From assembly GCF_000092045.1 (NCBI RefSeq), contig NC_007762.1, positions 1 through 64,000 of the forward strand: DNA of 64,000 bases, given 5' to 3'. The DNA comes from Rhizobium etli CFN 42 (GTDB lineage Bacteria > Pseudomonadota > Alphaproteobacteria > Rhizobiales > Rhizobiaceae). A program made the position numbers and the translations under genes. Shown in pieces: positions 44,546 to 54,023 of the stretch. Position 1 is the first letter of the stretch; each line of letters starts with the position of its first letter. A model generated the notes under the pieces. That model was not told the origin of the DNA, made no database searches, and was given only the letters and a program-made list of their open reading frames with translations.

Positions 44546-44652
44546 TTAAAGCATGTCGCGCAAAAGTGTGCAGCGGTTTTGCGGCAACGACATGCGTTAA
44601 AACAAAGAGCTAAAGCGCGTCGCATGAATCAAGTTTGACGCGACGCGCTTTA
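44546..44652. repeat. RIME-like palindromic element
   Basis: Two palindromes stand in tandem between virF and virA. The first (44546-44600) pairs GCATGTCG with CGACATGC and GCAAAA with TTTTGC. The second (44610-44652) has perfect 14-base arms, CTAAAGCGCGTCGC and its complement, around a 16-base loop. This two-palindrome plan is that of rhizobial intergenic mosaic elements. Confidence 0.75.
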
Positions 44653-45178
44653 GTTGCAAACATTCCAATTGACGGGCTAATGCGTCCGTCGGAATCATAC
44701 GAAGCTTCCCGGATAATGTCGTGTTCGAATTCTGATGAAAAGTCGGCGACGACGCTCTGTACGCACGATTAAAAACGCGTCCCTAGTGAGGTATCCCATT
44801 ACGATGGCTGGCGCAGCGGCTGATGGCCCGCTCAAAATGACAAAAGCGCCGAACGGGCAGCTGTTTTAACGATTGAGTGTGGCTGGCAACGGACGACCGT
44901 ACCCGCTACGCCTGCCATGTAACTCACTCGGAGATGCATGATCAACCGCTTTGCTTTCTTCAACGACGGCATCTTCGGACGATGACGGCGACAACTCCTC
45001 TGTTTCTGGCAGACGCGCAAAAAATACTCCTGCGACCGGAATATTCTTCGGCATGCGGACCAATATTTCATTTGAAACCATTTCACGCGACCTTTGCACG
45101 TCGCGACCATTTACAAACCCTGCCATGCGGTAAGCGTCGCCCGGGTGGTCAATCGCCGGCGCGGGGAGGTATGTACGG
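44653..45178. other. Intergenic region upstream of virA, no gene seen
   Basis: About 525 bases. It must hold the virA promoter, but I see no strong VirG site. Minus-strand frames that run into virA have no recognisable likeness and are taken as shadows. Confidence 0.4.
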
Positions 45179-47689
45179 ATGAATGAAAGATATTCACCGA
45201 CTCGCCAGAATTTCAAAATGGGTGCAAGGTCGTGGTCTATCCCAGCCCTCACCGTTACTGCGGTGATCTTTGGCGTGATGGCAGTTGTATGCTGGCAGGA
45301 CAACGAAACCAATTGGGCAATCCTTACCCAGCTGCGAGCGATCAATATCGACAGCGCCTCGTTGCAGCGGGATGTCCTCCGCGCCCGTACCGGTATGGTT
45401 ACGACCTACCGGCCCATCCTTTCCAGGTTAGGAAATTTGCGAAGAAATCTGGAAAATCTTAAGCTGCGGTTTCAACAATCTCCCCTTTTGAGCGGCGACG
45501 ATTTCTCTCAAATGCTGAACCAGCTGAAGGTGTCCGTGGACACGACCGATGCTGCCGTCGCAACCTTTGGCGCGCAGAACGTCCTCCTGCAGGATTCGCT
45601 GGCCAGCTTCACCCGCGCGCTCAGCATTCTTCCAGGACCGTCGTCTACGGATCAAAGGGGCCAATTCCTGAAACTGGATAACCTGATGCTGCAGTATATA
45701 CGTCAGCCAAGCCCAGCTCTTTCGGGGGCGATTAGCCTTGAACTTGACAGGATCCAAAACACCCGCGGTGCAGATGAAGCCACGTTGCGCATACTTTCGC
45801 GCGAGGGGCCAATTATTCTGTCGCTCTTGCCCCGGGTAAACGATGCGGTAAACGTGATTCAGATCTCCGATGCCACTGAAATCGCCGAAAGATTGCAGCG
45901 CAGATGTCTGGAGGCGTACAGCTTGGAAAGCGTGAGGGAGCAGCGTGCACGAACCTTCCTGGGTTTTGTTGCGGTTTGCCTCTGCATCTACATCATTTCA
46001 CTGGTCTACCGGCTACGCCGCAAGACTGACTGGCTAGCGAGGCGGCTGGACCACGAGGAATTGATCAAGGAGATCGGCGTTTGTTTCGAAGCTGACGGAG
46101 TCTCGGCGCCATCGCTTGAGTCCTCGGCGCAAGTTGCGCTTGAAATTATCCAGCGCTTCTTTAATGCCGATGCATGCGCGCTGGCACTGGTGGACCACGG
46201 CGACAGGTGGGCTGTTGAAACTTTCGCCGCGACGCTTCCTTTGCCGGTATGGGAGGACCGGACGCTACGCGAAATGGTCTCGCTTGCCAAGTCGAATGAA
46301 CGGGCGTCGGTGTTTCGCGTCATGCCGACGCGCAAGACTGGCTGTTTTTCGCGGGAAATTCCGGGCCTCTCGATACTTCTGGCACATAAATCCACGGATC
46401 AGTTGATAGCAATTTGCTCCCTGGGCTACCAAAGCTATCATCTGCGAGCGAGTGCTGGTGAAATTCAGCTCCTCGAACTCGCTACGGCCTGTCTATGTCA
46501 TCACATCGATGTGCGGCGCAAGCAAACCGAATGTGGTATTCTTGGGAGACGCCTGGAGCATGCGGAACGCCTTCAGGCAGTCGGAACACTCGCCGGTGGA
46601 ATAGCGCACGAATTCAACAACATCCTGGGCGCGATCATCGGGCACGCCGAAATGGCGCAAAATTCATTGCGTCGATCTTCGGTCGCGCGAAAATACATCG
46701 AGCATATAATCTCTTCGGGCGACCGGGCCAGGCTCATCATCGACCAGATTCTGACGTTGAGCCGAAAGCGGGAACGCGTGATCACGCCGTTCAGTGTCTC
46801 GGAACTCGTGACGGAAATCGCGCCATTGTTACGCGTTGCGTTGCCACGCAACATCGACCTCAATTTCCGGTTTGACGACAAACGGACCGTGGTCGAGGGA
46901 AGTCCTCTTGAGCTTCAGCAGATGTTGATGAATCTATGCAAGAACGCGTCACAAGCCATTAATACTGACGGTCGGATCGACATCGTCGTTGACCGGATTG
47001 TATCCGGACCGAAAGCACTGGCGCATGGTATCATGCCAGCCGGTGATTATGTTCTTCTATGTGTCAGTGATACCGGTGAAGGCATTTCCGAGGCTGTCCT
47101 GCCTCACATTTTCGAACCGTTCTTCACCACGCGCGCTCGTTGCGGTGGTACTGGCTTGGGGCTCGCCGCCGTCCACGGGCAAGTCAGCGGTTTTGCAGGA
47201 TACATTGATGTTGCTTCAGCCGTTGGCGAGGGGACGCGTTTTGACATCTATCTGCCGCCATCCTCTAGGGAACCCGTCAGTCCCGACACATTTTTCGGCC
47301 GCTATGAAACGCCGCGCGGGAGGGGCGAGACAGTAGCACTCGTTGAGCCTGATCTCGTCTTGCGGGAGGTTTACGAGGACAATATCGCAGCTCTGGGCTA
47401 TGAGCCTGCTGGTTTTAGAACATTTGGTCAGTTTCAAGACTGGATTTCGAAAGGCAAACAAGCCGATCTGATTCTGATCGACTACTCGTCCCTTCCCAGA
47501 AATCAGGCTGCGATTGCCCTGCAGCCGGCTTTCAAGACCGCCGTCATCGTCATTGGAGAAAGTGGCCTGAACATGTCTTCCCTGGGGGACGACATGTTGA
47601 GCGCCCTGTTTCTGCCGAAGCCCTTATCTTCCAGAACCATGGCGTATGCAATTAGTCTCAAGATCAGGACACAGGGTGCTATCCGGTGA
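45179..47689 (+). CDS. virA: Plant-signal sensor histidine kinase VirA
   Basis: An 836-residue membrane kinase. Two membrane segments (about 18-38 and 260-280) frame a periplasmic domain that in Ti plasmids works with ChvE in sugar sensing. A cytoplasmic linker, where phenolics are perceived, is followed by the kinase: His477 in [15 protein letters not shown], the N box NLCKNASQA, and the G boxes VSDTGEGIS and [12 protein letters not shown]. The last 115 residues are a receiver-like domain that usually damps activity. Length and motifs match VirA of Ti plasmids. It would phosphorylate VirG, encoded downstream of virB. No damage is seen. Confidence 0.95.
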   Translation: MNERYSPTRQNFKMGARSWSIPALTVTAVIFGVMAVVCWQDNETNWAILTQLRAINIDSASLQRDVLRARTGMVTTYRPILSRLGNLRRNLENLKLRFQQSPLLSGDDFSQMLNQLKVSVDTTDAAVATFGAQNVLLQDSLASFTRALSILPGPSSTDQRGQFLKLDNLMLQYIRQPSPALSGAISLELDRIQNTRGADEATLRILSREGPIILSLLPRVNDAVNVIQISDATEIAERLQRRCLEAYSLESVREQRARTFLGFVAVCLCIYIISLVYRLRRKTDWLARRLDHEELIKEIGVCFEADGVSAPSLESSAQVALEIIQRFFNADACALALVDHGDRWAVETFAATLPLPVWEDRTLREMVSLAKSNERASVFRVMPTRKTGCFSREIPGLSILLAHKSTDQLIAICSLGYQSYHLRASAGEIQLLELATACLCHHIDVRRKQTECGILGRRLEHAERLQAVGTLAGGIAHEFNNILGAIIGHAEMAQNSLRRSSVARKYIEHIISSGDRARLIIDQILTLSRKRERVITPFSVSELVTEIAPLLRVALPRNIDLNFRFDDKRTVVEGSPLELQQMLMNLCKNASQAINTDGRIDIVVDRIVSGPKALAHGIMPAGDYVLLCVSDTGEGISEAVLPHIFEPFFTTRARCGGTGLGLAAVHGQVSGFAGYIDVASAVGEGTRFDIYLPPSSREPVSPDTFFGRYETPRGRGETVALVEPDLVLREVYEDNIAALGYEPAGFRTFGQFQDWISKGKQADLILIDYSSLPRNQAAIALQPAFKTAVIVIGESGLNMSSLGDDMLSALFLPKPLSSRTMAYAISLKIRTQGAIR

Positions 47690-47888
47690 TTTCCCGCACC
47701 GGAGAGCTGTGTCTCCAAAGGGCGGGCTCTCAATGCCTATTGTGAGCCGGCCGCGCGCTTCATATGACATCGAAAATAAAAAATCGAAAATCCTAGTGTA
47801 ACCGAACTGCCGATAATCGTGAGCATCAAACTGCGGCATCTTTTCCAACGAAGAGGGCCCGCTTTGGTGACGATTTGAGGAGACTGGA

Positions 47889-48626
47889 ATGCTCAGGGAA
47901 ACGGTACCGCTTTCGATCGTCATGCTGGTCTGGGTGTGCCCGCCGAGCGACGCGGCGCCGCTCTCTTTTGACGAGTTCAATCGTTTCGCTCGCGAATGCG
48001 CCCCCTCCGTTGCACCATCTACGCTCGCGGCGATCGCAAGGGTCGAGAGCCGCCTTGATCCGCTCACTGTACATGACAATACCACGCGCGAAACGCTTCG
48101 CTGGAACAACCACGCACAGGCAGCACAGGCCGTGATGGAGCGCCTCAAGGCCCGGCACTCGCTCGATGTCGGTCTCATGCAGATCAATTCTGGGAATTTC
48201 TCCGGTCTGAGCCTGTCAGCCGCCCTTGCCCTTGACGCATGTACCTCATTGTCCGTCGCGGCAAAACTGCTTGGTCGCAGTTATGCAGGGGGCGAAACGC
48301 CCAGTATGAAGCAACTGGCGCTTCGCAAGGCAATCTCGGCCTACAACACCGGTGACTTCACGCACGGCTTTACGAACGGCTACGTCCGAAAGGTCGAACT
48401 CGCCGCTCAACAACTCGTCCCGCCGATCACCGGGCGAACAACGGATGATCGCGATAAGCCGCGATCCGAAGAAACATGGGATGTTTGGGGCTCATACAAA
48501 CGTCTTTCTCCCGAGGGCAAGTCTGGCGGCGCGTCCGGTGCGCCAACTGTGCCTGACCGGGACACTCGCAGGATCGAAGACGACGATCGACTGCCGTTTG
48601 ACTTGGATCAAGGAGGTCAGCAATGA
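47889..48626 (+). CDS. virB1: VirB1 lytic transglycosylase of the type IV system
   Basis: A 245-residue exported protein. The signal peptide ends near SDAAP; the lysozyme-like domain follows with the catalytic Glu in LAAIARVESRLDPLTVHDN and the conserved LDVGLMQINSGNF and ISAYNTGDF. The C-terminal part is Gly/Pro-rich and corresponds to the released VirB1* fragment. It opens peptidoglycan for channel assembly. The start is the ATG with GAGGAG upstream. The stop overlaps the start of the virB2 remnant (ATGA). No vir box was found in the 200 bases before it. Confidence 0.94.
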   Translation: MLRETVPLSIVMLVWVCPPSDAAPLSFDEFNRFARECAPSVAPSTLAAIARVESRLDPLTVHDNTTRETLRWNNHAQAAQAVMERLKARHSLDVGLMQINSGNFSGLSLSAALALDACTSLSVAAKLLGRSYAGGETPSMKQLALRKAISAYNTGDFTHGFTNGYVRKVELAAQQLVPPITGRTTDDRDKPRSEETWDVWGSYKRLSPEGKSGGASGAPTVPDRDTRRIEDDDRLPFDLDQGGQQ

Positions 48627-48766
48627 GGCAATGCATATATAGATGTCGGCTAAACCTGAATCGGGTCGCGCTCTCGAACGCCGTGATTCGCGCCGTATCC
48701 GGTTCTGCATCTAGCATGGGAGGGGCAATGTGGTGGAGCATTTTTTCCTCAAGCCCGGCCGGCTGA
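48623..48766 (+). pseudogene. virB2: virB2 pilin gene with the mature pilin deleted
   Basis: A 47-codon frame from the ATG overlapping virB1 reads LNLNRVALSNAVIRAVSG and ASSMGGAMWWSIFSSSPAG, then stops. This is the long VirB2 signal peptide up to its cleavage region. The remaining 74 or so residues, which form the pilus subunit, are absent, and the TGA overlaps the virB3 ATG as in an intact operon. The deletion appears in frame and leaves no scar or IS. It is too short for most gene callers. As encoded, no pilin can be made from this gene. Confidence 0.9.
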
Positions 48767-49092
48767 TGAATGAGCGTCTCGAAGAAGCGACCCTTTACCT
48801 GGCAGCGACACGACCCGCTTTGTTTCTCGGGGTGCCGCTGACTCTGGCGGGGATATTCATGATGTTGGGCGGTTTCGTCATCGTTGTCGTCCAGAACCCG
48901 CTCTACGAAGTGGTTATCATACCCTTATGGTTCTCAGCACGACTTGTCGTGGAGCGAGATTACAACGCGGCAAGCGTCGTCCTGCTATTTTTGCAGACGG
49001 CCGGAAGGAATGTCGATGGTCTGGTTTGGGGTGGCGCAAGCGTCAGTCCGAATCCAATCAGGGTTCCCGCAAGAGGCAGAGGAATGGCGTAA
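48766..49092 (+). CDS. virB3: VirB3 inner-membrane component
   Basis: A 108-residue protein beginning NERLEEATLYLAATRPALF, with one long hydrophobic segment, LAGIFMMLGGFVIVVVQNPL, and a conserved end NPIRVPARGRGMA. VirB3 joins VirB4 and VirB6 at the inner-membrane base of the channel. I start it at 48766, where the ATG overlaps the virB2 remnant stop; an upstream frame lies inside the remnant. Its stop overlaps the virB4 start (TAATG). Confidence 0.94.
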   Translation: MNERLEEATLYLAATRPALFLGVPLTLAGIFMMLGGFVIVVVQNPLYEVVIIPLWFSARLVVERDYNAASVVLLFLQTAGRNVDGLVWGGASVSPNPIRVPARGRGMA

Positions 49093-51461
49093 TGCTCGGC
49101 ACAAGTGGCACGACCGAAAGATCCGGTGAAGTCTATCTACCCTACGTCGGACACCTCAGCGACCATATCGTCCTTCTCGAAGACGGCTCGATCATGACCA
49201 TGGCACATATCAGCGGCGTGGCGTTCGAACTCGAGGATGCCGAAATGCGCAATGCGCGTTGTCGTGCATTCAACACGCTCCTGCGCAATATCGCCGATGA
49301 TCATGTGTCGCTATATGCTCACCTAGTGCGTCACGACGATGTGTCGCCAGCACCGGCGCGACATTTTCGCAGCGCTTTTTCTGCCAGCCTGAGCGGAGCC
49401 TTCGAACAGCGGGTCCTGTGCGGCCAGCTTCTTCGCAACGACCACTTCCTCACGCTAATGGTCTTTCCGCGGACAGCGCTCGGGAAGGTGAAGAGGAAGT
49501 TCGCCAAACTCTACATGAAGAAGGAAAATGAACTCGCAGGCCAGATCAGGCACCTGGAAGACCTTTGGCATGTCGTTGCCGGTGCTCTTGAAGAATACGG
49601 CCTGCGACGCCTCGGCGTTCGCGAGAAGCAGGATGTACTTTTCTCGGAGGTTGGAGAGGCGCTGCGGCTCGTCATGACCGGTCGATTTGCACCGGTACCG
49701 GTCGTCAGCGGCTCACTGGGCGCCTCGATCTATACCGACCGTGTCATTTGCGGGAAGCGGGGGATCGAGATCCGGACGCCTAAAGAAAGTTACGTCGGAT
49801 CGATCTACTCGTTTCGAGAATACCCCGCGCGAACGCGACCGGGTATGCTCAACACCCTGCTGTCCCTCGATTTTCCGATTGTTCTGACGCAGAGCTTTTC
49901 ATTCCTGACCCGCGCGCAAGCGCATGCGAAGCTCAGCCTCAAGTCGCGCCAGATGCTAAGTTCCGGCGACAAGGCCGTTACCCAGATTAGCGAACTGGCC
50001 GAAGCGGAGGATGCATTGGCCAGCAACCAATTTGTTATGGGATCACACCATTTGAGCCTCTGCATATATGCGAAGGATCTTGAGAGCCTCGCCGACAAAG
50101 GAGCCCGGGCCCGGACGCGACTTGCGGATGCGGGAGCCGTCGTTGTCCAGGAGGGCATAGGCATGGAGGCGGCCTACTGGTCGCAGTTGCCGGGCAACTG
50201 CAGATGGCGCACACGCCCGGGAGCCATCAACTCGCGCAATTTCGCCGGCCTGGTCTCATTCGAAAACTATCCCGAAGGTGCCCGCTCTGGACATTGGGGC
50301 GATGCGATCGCGCGCTTCCGCACCAACGGTGGAACTCCATTCGATTACATTCCCCATGAGCACGATGTCGGCATGACGGCGATATTCGGTCCGATCGGCA
50401 GGGGAAAGACGACGCTTATGACATTCATACTCGCCATGCTCGAGCAGAGCATGCTCGAGCGTGAGGGTGCGGTCGTCTTCTTCGATAAGGATCGTGGCGG
50501 TGAACTGCTCGTTCGCGCCACCGGAGGAACGTATCTCGCGCTTCGCAGAGGTGTGCCCAGTGGACTGGCCCCGTTGCGCGGCCTGGAAAATACAGCAGCC
50601 TCACGTGACTTTCTGCGGGAATGGCTTGTCGCGCTCATAGAGAGCGATGGGCGGGGCGGAATATCCCCCGAGGAGAACCGGCGGCTGGTGCGGGGTATCC
50701 ATAGACAGCTGTCGTTCGATCCCCCTATGCGCTCGATCGCGGGGCTGCGCGAATTTCTGTTGCACGGGCCTGCCGAAGGGGCCGGAGCAAGACTGCAGCG
50801 CTGGTGCCGCGGCAATGCGCTGGGCTGGGCATTCGACGGCGAGCTTGACGACGTTAGGCTGGACCCTTCGATTACCGGTTTCGACATGACGCATCTGCTC
50901 GAATACGAGGAAGTATGCGCTCCCGCGGCAGCATATCTCCTGCACCGTATTGGAGCGCTGCTCGACGGGCGCCGGTTCGTGATGAGTTGCGACGAGTTTC
51001 GCGCCTATTTGCTGAATCCCAAGTTTTCAGCCGTCATCGACAAGTTCCTGCTGACCGTACGCAAAAACAACGGGATGCTGATACTCGCGACACAGCAACC
51101 CGAACATGTTCTGGAATCGCAACTGGGCGCAAGCCTGGTTGCCCAGTGCATGACGAAGATCTTTTATCCGTCGCCTACGGCAAATCGGTCGGCCTACATC
51201 GATGGACTGAAATGCACCGAAAAGGAATTCCAGGCGATCCGCGAAGAGATGGCTGTGGGCAATCGAAAATTTCTGCTCAAACGGGAGAGCGGAAGTGTCA
51301 TCTGCGAATTTGATCTGCGCGAAATGCGAGAATATATCGCCGTACTTTCGGGACGTGCGAACACAGTGCGCTTTGCAGATCAACTGCGCGAGGCACGGGG
51401 AGAAGACCCCTCTGCCTGGCTGAGCGAATTCATGAACCGTTACCACGAGGCAAAAGACTGA
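49092..51461 (+). CDS. virB4: VirB4 ATPase of the type IV secretion system
   Basis: A 789-residue ATPase starting LGTSGTTERSGEVYLPYVGH; the frame is open further upstream, but that part overlaps virB3. The Walker A motif is IFGPIGRGKTTLMTFIL (near residue 435) and the Walker B region is RFVMSCDEFRAYLL, followed by GMLILATQQPEHVLES. VirB4 energises pilus biogenesis and substrate transfer and helps pull VirB2 from the membrane. Length equals that of the Ti plasmid protein and no damage is seen. It is coupled to virB3 by TAATG. Confidence 0.95.
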   Translation: MLGTSGTTERSGEVYLPYVGHLSDHIVLLEDGSIMTMAHISGVAFELEDAEMRNARCRAFNTLLRNIADDHVSLYAHLVRHDDVSPAPARHFRSAFSASLSGAFEQRVLCGQLLRNDHFLTLMVFPRTALGKVKRKFAKLYMKKENELAGQIRHLEDLWHVVAGALEEYGLRRLGVREKQDVLFSEVGEALRLVMTGRFAPVPVVSGSLGASIYTDRVICGKRGIEIRTPKESYVGSIYSFREYPARTRPGMLNTLLSLDFPIVLTQSFSFLTRAQAHAKLSLKSRQMLSSGDKAVTQISELAEAEDALASNQFVMGSHHLSLCIYAKDLESLADKGARARTRLADAGAVVVQEGIGMEAAYWSQLPGNCRWRTRPGAINSRNFAGLVSFENYPEGARSGHWGDAIARFRTNGGTPFDYIPHEHDVGMTAIFGPIGRGKTTLMTFILAMLEQSMLEREGAVVFFDKDRGGELLVRATGGTYLALRRGVPSGLAPLRGLENTAASRDFLREWLVALIESDGRGGISPEENRRLVRGIHRQLSFDPPMRSIAGLREFLLHGPAEGAGARLQRWCRGNALGWAFDGELDDVRLDPSITGFDMTHLLEYEEVCAPAAAYLLHRIGALLDGRRFVMSCDEFRAYLLNPKFSAVIDKFLLTVRKNNGMLILATQQPEHVLESQLGASLVAQCMTKIFYPSPTANRSAYIDGLKCTEKEFQAIREEMAVGNRKFLLKRESGSVICEFDLREMREYIAVLSGRANTVRFADQLREARGEDPSAWLSEFMNRYHEAKD

Positions 51462-51477
51462 TCAAAGGTGGGAAACC

Positions 51478-52140
51478 ATGAAGATGTCGAGACTAGTTAC
51501 TGCGGCTGTTGCCGGTAGCCTTCTTTCTGTCGTACCTGCCAGGGCGCAGATGGTTGTCAGTGACCCGGTGGCAGATGCCGAAACACTGGCGACGGCGCTC
51601 GCAACGGCAGATAATCTCGCCCAGACCATTGCGATGGTGACGATGCTGACGTCGGCCTATGGCGTGACCGGCTTGCTGACCTTACTCAACCAGAAAAACC
51701 AGTATCCCGCCACGAGGGACCTGGATACCGAAATGTTCTCGGCGCAACGGCCCGCGTCGACCACGGCGCGTGCGATCGCCGGCGACGCCGACCGTACCGT
51801 GACTGGTAGTGACGCTGAAGCGGACCTGTTGCGGTCGCAGATCACCGGTGCTGCAAACAGCACGGGAATTGCAGCCGACAACCTGGAAGCGATGGACAAA
51901 CGACTGAAGGCGAATGCGGAAACTTCAGCACAGCTTTCCCGCTCCCGCAATATAATGCAGGCAACTGTCACCAATGGGCTGCTCCTGAAGCAGATCCACG
52001 ATGCAGCGATTCAAAATGTCCAGGCGACCAGCTTGCTGACCATGACCACTGCGCAGGCGGGCCTTCATGCGGCGGAAGAAGCGGCCGAACAACGCAAGGA
52101 GCACCAGAAGACCGCGGCCATCTTCGGGGCGCTGCCATGA
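51478..52140 (+). CDS. virB5: VirB5 minor pilus protein
   Basis: A 220-residue exported protein with signal peptide (AVAGSLLSVVPARA). The mature part is helical (ATALATADNLAQTIAMVTML, DLLRSQITGAANSTGIAAD, TTAQAGLHAAEEAAEQRKEH). In Ti systems VirB5 sits at the pilus tip and contacts the host. The ATG has GGTGGG upstream. It lies 16 bases after virB4 and about 100 bases before virB6. It appears complete. Confidence 0.93.
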   Translation: MKMSRLVTAAVAGSLLSVVPARAQMVVSDPVADAETLATALATADNLAQTIAMVTMLTSAYGVTGLLTLLNQKNQYPATRDLDTEMFSAQRPASTTARAIAGDADRTVTGSDAEADLLRSQITGAANSTGIAADNLEAMDKRLKANAETSAQLSRSRNIMQATVTNGLLLKQIHDAAIQNVQATSLLTMTTAQAGLHAAEEAAEQRKEHQKTAAIFGALP

Positions 52141-52238
52141 GGACGCGCAACCTGTCAGTGTCGCCGATTCGCGCGCCGGGGACGCCAACAGTCCTGCCCG
52201 ATACTCCGTGACAAGACAGTCGAGATCAGGTGCAAGCG

Positions 52239-53126
52239 ATGAATTTCACCATTCCGGCGCCGTTTACGGCCATCCATACGATCTTCGATCTGGCCTTCAA
52301 GACACGTCTTGATACAGTGCTGGAGGCGATCCAGGAGAAAGTGAGCGCTCCGCTGATCGCTTGTGTTACCCTCTGGATTATCGTCCAGGGTGTTCTTGTG
52401 ATGCGTGGTGAGGTCGACGTACGCGGTGGTATCACACGGGTGATCATGGTCAGTGTCGTCGTTGCCCTTGTCGTCGGGCAGGCCAACTACCACGATTATG
52501 TGGTTTCCGTGTTTGAAGAGACAATCCCGGATTTCATACAGCAGTTTAGTGGCAGCGGCCTTCCACTGCAGACGATCCCCACGCAACTGGACTCGATGTT
52601 CGCGCTCAGCCAGGCCGCATTCCAGAAAATCGCGTCCGAAATCGGACCTATGAACGACCAGGACATTCTTGCCTTTCAGGGGGCTCAGTGGGTCTTTTAC
52701 GGCACGCTCTGGTCTGCCTTCGGAATCTATGATGCCGTCGGCATTCTCACGGAGGTGCTTTTGACGATTGGTCCGCTAGTCCTCGTGGGATACATCTTTG
52801 ATCGCACTCGCGATATCGCGGCCAAGTGGATCGGACAACTCATCACCTACGGTTTCCTGCTGCTGCTGCTCAACATCGTGGCGACGATAGTCATTCTGAC
52901 CGAGGCGACTGCACTCGCCCTTATACTCGGTGTGATCACGCTTGCCGGTACGACCGCGGCTAAGATCATTGGTCTTTATGAACTCGACATGTTCTTTCTC
53001 ACCGGGGACGCACTCATCGTCGCCCTGCCGGCGATCGCCGGCAATATCGGTGGCAGCTACTGGAGCGGTGTAACCCAATCTGCCAACAGCCTGTACCGCC
53101 GCTTTGCACAGGTTGAACGACGCTAG
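52239..53126 (+). CDS. virB6: VirB6 polytopic inner-membrane protein
   Basis: A 295-residue protein with at least five membrane segments (ACVTLWIIVQGVLVM, VVALVVGQANYHDYVVSVF, VLLTIGPLVLVGYIF, LITYGFLLLLLNIVATIVIL, LALILGVITLAG). The central region FQGAQWVFYGTLWSAFGIYD is well conserved; it contacts transferred DNA in Ti plasmids. The ATG at 52239 starts the family-typical NFTIPAPFTAIHTIF. No damage is seen. Confidence 0.94.
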   Translation: MNFTIPAPFTAIHTIFDLAFKTRLDTVLEAIQEKVSAPLIACVTLWIIVQGVLVMRGEVDVRGGITRVIMVSVVVALVVGQANYHDYVVSVFEETIPDFIQQFSGSGLPLQTIPTQLDSMFALSQAAFQKIASEIGPMNDQDILAFQGAQWVFYGTLWSAFGIYDAVGILTEVLLTIGPLVLVGYIFDRTRDIAAKWIGQLITYGFLLLLLNIVATIVILTEATALALILGVITLAGTTAAKIIGLYELDMFFLTGDALIVALPAIAGNIGGSYWSGVTQSANSLYRRFAQVERR

Positions 53127-53155
53127 GGTGAAACATTGCGCCAAAGGAGGACTCA

Positions 53156-53323
53156 ATGAAATATTGCTTGCTGTGCTTGGCTATCGTTTTGACCGGTTGC
53201 CAGACGAATGACAAACCGGCGAGTTGTAAAGGACCTATTTTCCCGCTGAATGTGGGACGATGGCAACCTGCGCCGTCAGATCTTCACCCGGGTATGGCGG
53301 ATGGACAGCATGAAAGGGTCTGA
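53156..53323 (+). CDS. virB7: VirB7 outer-membrane lipoprotein
   Basis: A 55-residue protein, too short for many gene callers. The start MKYCLLCLAIVLTGCQTND contains a lipobox (LTGC, lipidated Cys15), and SCKGPIFPLNVGRWQPAPSD holds Cys24, which forms the disulphide with VirB9 in Ti plasmids. The last dozen residues (HPGMADGQHERV) differ from the usual Gly/Arg-rich end, perhaps from a small indel near 53283. GGAGG stands 6 bases before the ATG. The gene overlaps virB8 by 14 bases. Confidence 0.88.
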   Translation: MKYCLLCLAIVLTGCQTNDKPASCKGPIFPLNVGRWQPAPSDLHPGMADGQHERV

Positions 53324-54023
53324 CTATGCGCTGCTGGTAGGGCGGGAAAAGCTGGCCGAGCACTACAAGGAAGTGGAGGCTTTTCAAACCGCACGTGCGA
53401 AATCGGCGCGACGTCTCTCCAGAGTGGCTGCGGTTGTCGCAGCCGTCGCAACCTTGGGCAATGTCGCTCAAGCGTTCACGATTGCCACAATGGTACCGCT
53501 GACAAGGCTTGTGCCGGTGTATCTGTGGATCCGGCCGGACGGCACAGTGGACAGCGAGGTATCCGTCTCGCGCTTGCCTGCCACCCAGGAAAAAGCCGTC
53601 GTCAACGCCTCATTGTGGGAGTATGTCCGGATGCGCGAGAGTTACACCGCTGATACTGCCCAGTACGCCTATGATCTGGTCTCGAACTTCAGCGCCCCGG
53701 CGGTGCGCCAGGATTACCAGCAGTTCTTCAATTATCCCAATCCAGGTTCACCTCAGGTCGTCGTCGGAAAACGCGGCAGGCTGGAGGTTGAGCACATTGC
53801 TTCGAACGATGTAGCGCCGGGTGTGCAGGAAATTCGCTACAAACGGACCCTCGTCATCGACAGCAAAATGCCGGTGGTGAGTACGTGGACCGCAACAATT
53901 CACTACGAAAAGGTGAACAGCCTGCCCGGCAGATTAAGGCTTACCAATCCGGGAGGTTTGGTCATCACATCATACCAGACATCCGAAGATACCGTTTCCA
54001 ACGCGGGCGCCGGCGAACCATGA
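53310..54023 (+). CDS. virB8: VirB8 inner-membrane assembly factor
   Basis: A 237-residue bitopic protein: short cytoplasmic tail, one membrane segment (AAVVAAVATLGNVAQAF) and a periplasmic domain with VPVYLWIRPDGTVDSEVSVS, SFS-type strand, RQDYQQFFNYPNPGSPQ and EIRYKRTLVIDSK. It nucleates assembly of VirB9 and VirB10. I start it at 53310, giving MKGSDYALLVGREKLAEHY, because the family starts there. The stop overlaps the virB9 start (ATGA). Complete. Confidence 0.94.
   Translation: MKGSDYALLVGREKLAEHYKEVEAFQTARAKSARRLSRVAAVVAAVATLGNVAQAFTIATMVPLTRLVPVYLWIRPDGTVDSEVSVSRLPATQEKAVVNASLWEYVRMRESYTADTAQYAYDLVSNFSAPAVRQDYQQFFNYPNPGSPQVVVGKRGRLEVEHIASNDVAPGVQEIRYKRTLVIDSKMPVVSTWTATIHYEKVNSLPGRLRLTNPGGLVITSYQTSEDTVSNAGAGEP

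Noticed and set aside
44866..45345. Gene antisense to the virA start
   Set aside because: No ribosome-binding site or known likeness, and it covers conserved virA coding sequence and its promoter region.
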